Assembly (NCBI GenBank): GCA_002315495.1
Contig: DCGJ01000158.1
Span: 1 to 6,083, forward strand
Reading direction: 5' to 3'
DNA length: 6,083 bases
Origin: Lachnoclostridium sp. UBA1781
GTDB taxonomy: Bacteria > Bacillota > Clostridia > Lachnospirales > Lachnospiraceae
Shown here piece after piece: positions 1 to 4,687 of the stretch; position 1 is the first letter of the stretch; each line of letters opens with the position of its first letter. A model generated the notes under the pieces. That model made no database searches. It was not told where the DNA came from and saw nothing but the letters and a program-made list of their open reading frames with translations. The position numbers and the translations under genes were made by a program.

Positions 1-1
1 T

Positions 2-784
2 CAGCTTGTAAAGAAAATGAAACAGTTAGAGGAGGAAGGACGAATTAAGGAAGGTCATAAAATCCTGATTATTCCTTCCATCAATCCTTACTCCGTAAAC
101 ATTCAGAAGCGCTTCTGGCCGACTGACAACACCGATATTAACCGTATGTTTCCGGGGTATGACATGGGGGAAACAACGCAGCGAATTGCGGATGGCGTGT
201 TCAAGGAAATAATGGATTATAAGTACGGAATCCAGTTCACATCCTTTTATATGCCGGGAGACTTTATTCCCCATGTGCGGTATATGAAGGAGGGATTTAC
301 CACGAAGGAAGAGGCAGCCAAATTCGGCCTTCGTTACATCGTGGAGCGAAATGTACGCCCTTACGATACCGCAACGCTGAATTATAACTGGCAGGTGTGG
401 GACACGATTGCATTTTCACTGTATACAAATACCACAGATCGCATCAGTGAGACGGGAGCCGGACAGGCGGTTCTTGCGGTCATGAATTTTATGGCAAATA
501 ACGGAATCATCAAGTATGGTGCAATCGGAGATTCGCATCAGCGATTTGTAAATGACACGGAGATGATTTCTGTGCGGACTGAGAAATCGGGCTTCTTCCA
601 GCCACTCGTTAAAACCGGGGAAAAGGTGGAGGCAGGACAGCCACTGGCGAACATCATGAATCCGTATGAGGGAACAATCATGGAAACCTTATATGCACCG
701 CTTAACAGTACGGTTTTCTTCCTGCACAATGCACCACTTACCTATGCCAATACGGCGGTCATCAAGCTGCTACAGGAAGAATAG
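2..784 (+). CDS. M14-type succinylglutamate desuccinylase/aspartoacylase-like protein, 3' part
   Basis: The frame is open to the left edge (five codons before the first ATG at 17), so this is the C-terminal part of a longer protein and ATG 17 is probably internal. Numbering from that Met, INPYS (22-26), DINRMFPG (40-47), NYNWQVWDT (122-130) and SETGAG (144-149) match the zinc-hydrolase fold of the AstE/AspA (M14) superfamily, with E145 a candidate catalytic Glu. Residues about 187-253 resemble the C-terminal beta-barrel of this family, with a V-x2-G-x2-V-x2-G pattern. The N-terminal HxxE zinc motif would lie upstream, outside the window. Oddly, where relatives usually have D-L-H-(S/T), this protein reads Q-F-T-S (73-76), so the third zinc-ligand His is absent from its expected place; H86 in the nearby IPHVR is the closest other histidine. 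The family removes acyl groups or peptides from small substrates; the substrate here cannot be named. The gene ends with TAG, followed by a terminator. Confidence 0.8.
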   Translation, partial: QLVKKMKQLEEEGRIKEGHKILIIPSINPYSVNIQKRFWPTDNTDINRMFPGYDMGETTQRIADGVFKEIMDYKYGIQFTSFYMPGDFIPHVRYMKEGFTTKEEAAKFGLRYIVERNVRPYDTATLNYNWQVWDTIAFSLYTNTTDRISETGAGQAVLAVMNFMANNGIIKYGAIGDSHQRFVNDTEMISVRTEKSGFFQPLVKTGEKVEAGQPLANIMNPYEGTIMETLYAPLNSTVFFLHNAPLTYANTAVIKLLQEE

Positions 785-814
785 CAGGAAAAAGCTGAAA
801 GAAATAACGAGAAT

Positions 815-852
815 AAAAAAGGACAGAGGGTGAGAGATTACCCTCTGTTTTT
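815..852 (+). terminator. Rho-independent terminator after the M14-like gene
   Basis: ACAGAGGG (823-830) pairs perfectly with CCCTCTGT (841-848), and T831/A840 adds a ninth pair. A run of A lies before the stem (815-820) and a run of T after it (848-852), so the hairpin could also work on the other strand. It begins 38 nt after the stop codon of the upstream gene and separates that gene from the next promoter. An outer pairing of GAGAA (809-813) with TTCTC (854-858) could lengthen the stem. Confidence 0.85.
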
Positions 853-879
853 GTTCTCGGAAAAATCACAAAATATAAA

Positions 880-908
880 TGGAAATCCCATGGATACTTG
901 TATATAAT
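880..908 (+). promoter_or_regulatory. Probable sigma-A-type promoter of the glycosidase operon
   Basis: A perfect TATAAT (903-908) lies 17 bp after TGGAAA (880-885), which matches the -35 consensus TTGACA at four of six positions. The predicted transcription start is near 915, giving a leader of about 30 nt before ATG 946. The site lies directly after the terminator of the preceding gene, where a new transcription unit would be expected. The weak -35 hexamer suggests moderate strength or help from an activator; that is inference. Confidence 0.65.
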
Positions 909-945
909 GGGAATCACGGAATTATGATACGAAAAGGATGATCCT

Positions 946-1938
946 ATGAACAGAAGCGTTTTAAAATGGTATCCGAGGATTGCTGCGATTGCATTACTCG
1001 CATTTACGATATATGTGTGTTTGGATACGTTTGTTTTGTCAACGAAGTGGAGTCCGGAGGGCGGCGAGAATCAGACACTGTCAAGAGAAGACCTGGCAGC
1101 CTCTATGGCAGTTGATAAGCCTACCGGTGCAGCAGACCCTTCTCCTACACCAAATGCGAACCTGACGACAGAACCAACGCCGACTCCGAGTGGAGAACAA
1201 CAGGTGGTTTCCAACGACCACTATTATTCTGACGGAAAGATTACCGTTACGATTTCGACCGCCCGCGCATATAACACAGACTTCTATATTGCGGATGTTG
1301 TGGTGAGTTCTCCGGATTATATAAAGACGGCTTTGGCGAATGACACTTATGGTAAAAATATCAAGGCAAAAACTTCCGATACGGCATCGCAGAATAATGC
1401 GATTCTCGCAGTGAACGGAGATTATTACGGAGCTCGCGAAACCGGCTATGTTGTGAGAAATGGAGTTTTGTATCGCTCCTCGAAAACGGAGGGCTCCGAC
1501 GCACTTGCTATCTTAGCAGACGGCAGCCTGAAGATTGTGGATGAGAATCAGGTGTCCTGTCAGGAGCTTATGGATATGGGCGCCTGGGATGTACTTTCCT
1601 TCGGACCGGGACTTGTGATTGACGGAGAAATCTCGGTTGATGAGGACGAAGAAATCGGTCATTACCAGCACAATAATCCACGCACAGCGATTGGCCAAAT
1701 CGGCCCGCTTCATTATGTCTTTGTGGTATGTGACGGAAGAACCTCCGAAAGCTACGGAATCACATTACTTCAGGAGGCGGAATTTATGAAGTCGCTTGGT
1801 TGTGTTCAGGCGTATAACCTGGATGGCGGTGGTTCCTCTACCTTGTACTTTAATGGAAATATCATTAACAAACCGACTGCCGACGGAAAGACATTCGGAG
1901 AAAGGAAGGTGACCGACATTGTCTACATCGGATATTAA
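946..1938 (+). CDS. Membrane-anchored phosphodiester glycosidase (NAGPA domain) protein
   Basis: This 330-residue protein has a cytoplasmic N-terminus with basic residues, one hydrophobic helix (about 11-31) acting as signal anchor, and a Pro/Thr/Ser/Glu-rich linker (about 58-86, with repeated TPTP-like steps). The rest, about 98-330, is a NAGPA-type domain (N-acetylglucosamine-1-phosphodiester alpha-N-acetylglucosaminidase-like, formerly called exopolysaccharide biosynthesis proteins). Family motifs seen are NGDYYG (157-162), FGPGLV (219-224), NPRTAIG (244-250), CDGR (262-265) and NLDGGGSSTLYFNG (291-304). The family cleaves sugar-1-phosphodiester bonds; in bacteria the targets are probably surface polymers, and the exact substrate here is unknown. 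The anchor and linker imply that the domain faces the outside. Start ATG 946 is supported by AAGGA (934-938) seven bases upstream. It is the first gene of a unit with the small membrane protein and the metallophosphoesterase; its last 20 bases overlap the probable start of the next gene. Confidence 0.88.
   Translation: MNRSVLKWYPRIAAIALLAFTIYVCLDTFVLSTKWSPEGGENQTLSREDLAASMAVDKPTGAADPSPTPNANLTTEPTPTPSGEQQVVSNDHYYSDGKITVTISTARAYNTDFYIADVVVSSPDYIKTALANDTYGKNIKAKTSDTASQNNAILAVNGDYYGARETGYVVRNGVLYRSSKTEGSDALAILADGSLKIVDENQVSCQELMDMGAWDVLSFGPGLVIDGEISVDEDEEIGHYQHNNPRTAIGQIGPLHYVFVVCDGRTSESYGITLLQEAEFMKSLGCVQAYNLDGGGSSTLYFNGNIINKPTADGKTFGERKVTDIVYIGY
1903..1921 (+). promoter_or_regulatory. Strong ribosome binding site and TTG start inside the end of the glycosidase gene
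   Basis: AGGAAGGTGA (about 1902-1911) is close to the full anti-Shine-Dalgarno complement AAGGAGGTGA and sits seven bases before TTG 1919. The TTG opens a frame that continues, apart from one TAG codon, straight into the small membrane protein. The site lies within the coding sequence of the glycosidase, giving a 20-nt overlap with its stop codon and suggesting translational coupling. This is the evidence for placing the true start of the next gene at 1919 rather than at ATG 2045. Confidence 0.6.
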
Positions 1939-2044
1939 GGGATACGAACCTTCCACTTCAGACGTTACCGCGTCGGAGAACGAGAATGCCAAAACGGATA
2001 TGAGCTAGGCGTATCATCGTGCCATCAACTATTTCTATGCCTCT
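1919..2044 (+). pseudogene. Interrupted 5' segment of the small membrane protein gene (in-frame TAG)
   Basis: From TTG 1919 the frame encodes 29 residues rich in Ser, Thr, Asp and Glu, then meets TAG at 2006-2008. After the TAG the same frame continues with AYHRAINYFYAS and joins the ATG 2045 reading frame without a shift. With the TAG read through, the gene would be 153 codons plus a stop. The stretch just after the TAG looks like the basic and aromatic flank of the first membrane helix, as expected if the helix belongs to a longer protein. TAG is the ordinary stop of the first gene and of the metallophosphoesterase here, so a general change of the code is unlikely. The likeliest explanation is a nonsense mutation (for example from AAG or CAG) or a sequence error; programmed readthrough is possible but unsupported. 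Confidence 0.5.
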
Positions 2045-2380
2045 ATGGGCTGTCTGGCATTTGCCTGCGTATACGAGCTTTTCGGACATGGTGTAATGTC
2101 TTACCATATGTTACTGGCATTTTTGGGACCGCTTGTTCTGGGCGTGTTTCCATGCACGATAATCTATCAGCTTCAAAAGCATGGGAAGCAGCCTGTGATG
2201 GGAAGCGGTGCATTTGCGAACATGCTCTGGGCCACCGGGGTCGCCTTTGCTACGATGGGCGCGATTGTGCAGGGAGCGCTTGATATTTATGGTACGACAA
2301 ACCATCTGATATATGGTTATTTGATTGTGGCACCGGTGTGCCTTATTGCCGGTGTGATAGGGCATATTTTGGAGAGATAA
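2045..2380 (+). CDS. Small hypothetical membrane protein, probably 3' part of a gene starting at TTG 1919
   Basis: I do not recognise the family. The 111 residues from ATG 2045 are almost entirely hydrophobic, with four likely helices at about 1-17, 19-42, 57-82 and 88-107. The basic loop QLQKHGKQP (about 43-51) and the terminal HILER would lie in the cytoplasm under the positive-inside rule, giving an N-in, C-in topology. ATG 2045 has no visible ribosome binding site and falls at the start of the first helix, so it is a doubtful natural start; it may serve only for reinitiation after the TAG at 2006. The frame ends three bases before the metallophosphoesterase start, and its last codons contain the ribosome binding site of that gene, so the two are probably cotranscribed. 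A function in the envelope together with its neighbours is inferred from context only. Confidence 0.6.
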   Translation: MGCLAFACVYELFGHGVMSYHMLLAFLGPLVLGVFPCTIIYQLQKHGKQPVMGSGAFANMLWATGVAFATMGAIVQGALDIYGTTNHLIYGYLIVAPVCLIAGVIGHILER

Positions 2381-2383
2381 TAC

Positions 2384-3505
2384 ATGATTTATGCAGTCGT
2401 TTTTCTGATTTTTCTGAGTGTGTGCTGTTATGCATACTTACTGCTTGCACGTTTTGTGGGAGTGGTTTATCCACGTAACGATGAACGGAAGCATTTCATT
2501 TTGAAACGCACGCTACTTACCTGTGCTTTGGCAATCGGTATCGTTGGTGCCTGTATTCTATGTGACTATATCCTGGCATTTTTTGTTCAGGCGGGAATGC
2601 TGGCAATTTTGGTGGAGTTCGTTAACTGGGGGATGCTAATCGCATCCAAATGCACGAAAGACAAAAATAAGCGCATTTTCGCGAAATGGCGGACCATCTT
2701 TCGGCTGAGTCTGATTCCGCTCTGTGGAGCGCTTATTTTGGTGTTATACGGGGCTTATCACATTCGGGACGTGAAGCAAACGGAATATACCATCGAGAGC
2801 AGTAAGCTTTCGGAGAATCTGGATGTGGTTATGATTTCGGACCTGCATTATCCTCTTACCATGTCGGAGGAGCGCTTGCAGGAGATTGCAAACCGCATCT
2901 CTAACGTAAAACCGGACATGGTGCTTCTTTGCGGAGACCTTTGTGACGAGGGAACGACAAAAGAAGAGATGGAATATATGTTCCGGACACTCGGGAGCAT
3001 TGATACGAATTACGGAGTGTTTTATGTGTACGGGAATCACGACGCACAGCTGTATTCTACGAACCGTGCATATACGGAGGCGGAGATGGAAGCCACAATG
3101 TCCCTCGTTGGAATCGGTTCTCTTGTGGACAAGGCAGTGACGGTGCGCGAGGATATTACGCTTGTGGGACGACAGGACTATAGTCGAAGCCGTGAGGCGC
3201 TTCGCGAGGTTCTCGCAGGAGCTGACACAAGCAGCTTCGTCATTGTGATGGATCATCAGCCGCAGGAATATGAAATCGACCGGGAAAATGGGGCGGACCT
3301 TGTCCTTTCGGGGCACACGCACGACGGGCAGGTATTCCCGGCGGGGTGGATTATTTCCCTGTTTCATATGGCTGATGTGACGGTCGGCATGGAGCATTTT
3401 GGCGACACCACAGCCATTGTATCTTCCGGTATGGTTGGATGGGGATTTCCGATTCGAACCCAGGGGGATTCGGAGTATGTACTGGTTCATTTGAAGGCGA
3501 AATAG
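2384..3505 (+). CDS. Membrane-anchored calcineurin-like metallophosphoesterase
   Basis: This 373-residue protein has about four N-terminal membrane helices (about 2-28, 43-65, 66-88, 106-125) followed by a metallophosphoesterase domain (about 145-373). The full set of dimetal motifs is present: SDLH (D153, H155), GDLCD (D185, D188), GNHD (N218-D220), the MDHQP histidine (H291) and GHTH (H311, H313), so it should be active. The arrangement resembles the YkuE/YaeI branch of phosphoesterases, some of which act on lipid- or wall-linked phosphoesters; the substrate is not known here. Basic loops after helix 1 (about 31-42) and helix 3 (about 89-103) should be cytoplasmic, which puts the catalytic domain on the outer face of the membrane. 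That is inference, but it fits the surface-directed glycosidase in the same operon. ATG 2384 follows GGAGAG (2371-2376) by seven bases and the preceding stop by three. No clear terminator follows the TAG stop, so some readthrough into the next gene is possible. Confidence 0.88.
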   Translation: MIYAVVFLIFLSVCCYAYLLLARFVGVVYPRNDERKHFILKRTLLTCALAIGIVGACILCDYILAFFVQAGMLAILVEFVNWGMLIASKCTKDKNKRIFAKWRTIFRLSLIPLCGALILVLYGAYHIRDVKQTEYTIESSKLSENLDVVMISDLHYPLTMSEERLQEIANRISNVKPDMVLLCGDLCDEGTTKEEMEYMFRTLGSIDTNYGVFYVYGNHDAQLYSTNRAYTEAEMEATMSLVGIGSLVDKAVTVREDITLVGRQDYSRSREALREVLAGADTSSFVIVMDHQPQEYEIDRENGADLVLSGHTHDGQVFPAGWIISLFHMADVTVGMEHFGDTTAIVSSGMVGWGFPIRTQGDSEYVLVHLKAK

Positions 3506-3520
3506 AGCATTTTTCGTAGG

Positions 3521-3549
3521 TAGACATTTTCGAAAATGTTGTGTATAAT
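3521..3549 (+). promoter_or_regulatory. Strong sigma-A-type promoter of the mreB-type gene
   Basis: TAGACA (3521-3526, five of six to consensus) is followed after exactly 17 bp by TATAAT (3544-3549, perfect). Transcription should start near 3556, leaving a leader of about 40 nt that ends with the ribosome binding site GGGAGG (3585-3590) six bases before ATG 3597. It is the best promoter match in the window. Confidence 0.8.
3524..3539. promoter_or_regulatory. Perfect 16-bp palindrome in the mreB promoter spacer (candidate operator)
   Basis: ACATTTTCGAAAATGT is identical to its reverse complement over all 16 bases. It overlaps the last three bases of the -35 hexamer and fills most of the spacer before the -10, where a bound dimer would block RNA polymerase. 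A related CATTTTTCG lies just upstream at 3508-3516. There is no T-run after it, so it is a poor terminator. The regulator is unknown. Confidence 0.5.
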
Positions 3550-3596
3550 TATTGGGACTGTGAATATAAACAGGAAAAGAAACTGGGAGGCAGATT

Positions 3597-4604
3597 ATGT
3601 CTATATTCGGTACTGAAATCGGTATTGATTTGGGAACGTCGAATGTTCTCGTATATATAAAAGGCAAGGGTGTTGTTTTGGAGGAGCCGAGTGTCGTTGC
3701 ATACGATCGTGAAACCAACAAGATTAAAGCCATTGGAGAGGAAGCTCGTCAGATGCTTGGAAGAACGCCGGGCAACATTGTGGCGATTCGCCCGCTGAAG
3801 CAGGGTGTTATTTCCGATTATTCCGTAACGGAGCGTATGATTAAGTACTTCATTCAGAAGGCCATTGGACGCAGAAGATTCCGTAAACCGGCGGTAAGCA
3901 TTTGCGTACCAAGCTCTGCAACGGAGGTTGAGAAGAAGGCGGTAGAGGATGCAACCTATGAAGCAGGTGCACGCTCGGTTGAGATTATCGAGGAGCCGAT
4001 TGCGGCAGCCATCGGAGCCGGAATCGATATCGGCAAATCCTGCGGTAACATGATTGTGGATATCGGCGGTGGTACGACCGATATCGCGGTGATGTCTCTC
4101 GGTGGTGCCGTTGTCAGCCATTCCGTAAAGATTGCCGGCGATGACTTTGATGATGCAATTGTTCGATATATGAGAAAGCGTCACAATCTTTTGATTGGCG
4201 AAAGAACCGCAGAAGAGATTAAGATTAAAATCGGTGCCTGTTATCGTCGTCCGGAGACACTGTCCATGGAGGTTCGCGGACGTAACCTCGTTACCGGACT
4301 TCCGAAGACCATCAGTCTGACTTCCGATGAAACCGAGGAAGCACTGAAGGACGTAACGGCACAGATTATTGACGCCATTCATACTGCACTTGAGATGACT
4401 CCGCCGGAGCTTGCAGCGGATATCGCAGACCGTGGTATTGTACTCACCGGTGGCGGTTCTCTGCTTTATGGACTGGAGGACCTCATCGAGGAAAAGACCG
4501 GTATTAATACGATGACAGCAGAGAATACCATGCGTTGTGTAGCCATCGGTACCGGTAAGTATGTTGAGATGACCAATAGCAGAAAGCGTCGTATGCTGAT
4601 TTAA
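3597..4604 (+). CDS. mreB: Actin-like cell-shape protein of the MreB/Mbl family
   Basis: This 335-residue protein has the full length and all the ATP-binding motifs of bacterial actins: phosphate-1 GIDLGTSN (9-16), the EEPIAAAIGAG segment (132-142), phosphate-2 DIGGGTTDIAV (155-165) and the adenosine motif LTGGGSLLYG (283-292). GRTPGNIVAIRPLKQGVI (55-72) and GERTAEEIKIKIG (201-213) are typical of MreB rather than of DnaK or FtsA. MreB filaments lie under the membrane and guide lateral peptidoglycan synthesis. The stretch NVLVYIKGKGVVLEEPSVVA (16-35) and GTTDIAV resemble Bacillus Mbl, while other parts resemble MreB, so the symbol marks family and not strict orthology. The N-terminus before the first strand is short, without room for the long amphipathic helix seen in E. 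coli. No mreC or mreD follows, suggesting a stand-alone paralogue. The C-terminus is basic (NSRKRR, 327-332). It has its own promoter and ends at a hairpin. Confidence 0.92.
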   Translation: MSIFGTEIGIDLGTSNVLVYIKGKGVVLEEPSVVAYDRETNKIKAIGEEARQMLGRTPGNIVAIRPLKQGVISDYSVTERMIKYFIQKAIGRRRFRKPAVSICVPSSATEVEKKAVEDATYEAGARSVEIIEEPIAAAIGAGIDIGKSCGNMIVDIGGGTTDIAVMSLGGAVVSHSVKIAGDDFDDAIVRYMRKRHNLLIGERTAEEIKIKIGACYRRPETLSMEVRGRNLVTGLPKTISLTSDETEEALKDVTAQIIDAIHTALEMTPPELAADIADRGIVLTGGGSLLYGLEDLIEEKTGINTMTAENTMRCVAIGTGKYVEMTNSRKRRMLI

Positions 4605-4635
4605 GAATATGGACGCATTTTGAAAGAAATGTATC

Positions 4636-4670
4636 GAAAACTCCGGGGCAGGGCTTCGGAGTTTTCATTT
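4636..4670 (+). terminator. Hairpin terminator or attenuator between mreB and the recD2-type gene
   Basis: GAAAACTCCG (4636-4645) pairs perfectly with CGGAGTTTTC (4657-4666). Two G-T and two G-C pairs inside extend the stem to 14 pairs (4636-4649 with 4653-4666) and a three-base loop. The downstream arm carries a T-run, followed by CATTT. The stem ends only 21 bases before the next start codon, too close to fit a new promoter, so the helicase gene must depend on readthrough or on a promoter inside mreB or this hairpin region. Confidence 0.75.
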
Positions 4671-4687
4671 CAAAAAGGGGATTATAC

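Noticed and set aside
785..907. In-frame continuation of the first gene past its TAG for about 40 codons, considered as a sign that TAG is a sense codon.
   Set aside because: The continuation runs through a clear terminator hairpin and the next promoter, and the protein already ends at the usual family C-terminus, so the TAG is a true stop.
1117..1206. Pro/Thr-rich stretch in the glycosidase, considered as a repeat array.
   Set aside because: The steps are short and irregular at DNA level; it is an ordinary flexible linker between membrane anchor and enzyme domain.
3498..3516. Possible terminator hairpin at the end of the metallophosphoesterase gene (CGAAA with TTTCG).
   Set aside because: The stem is only about five mostly A-T pairs with a nine-base loop and no following T-run.
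2744..3733. Long open frame of 329 codons on the minus strand.
   Set aside because: It lies opposite the metallophosphoesterase, the mreB promoter and the start of mreB, and its product is rich in His, Arg and Cys with no recognisable domain; it is a shadow of two well-supported genes.
3549..4382. Open frame of 277 codons on the minus strand.
   Set aside because: It lies almost entirely opposite the mreB gene, which has a full set of actin motifs; the antisense product shows no family features.
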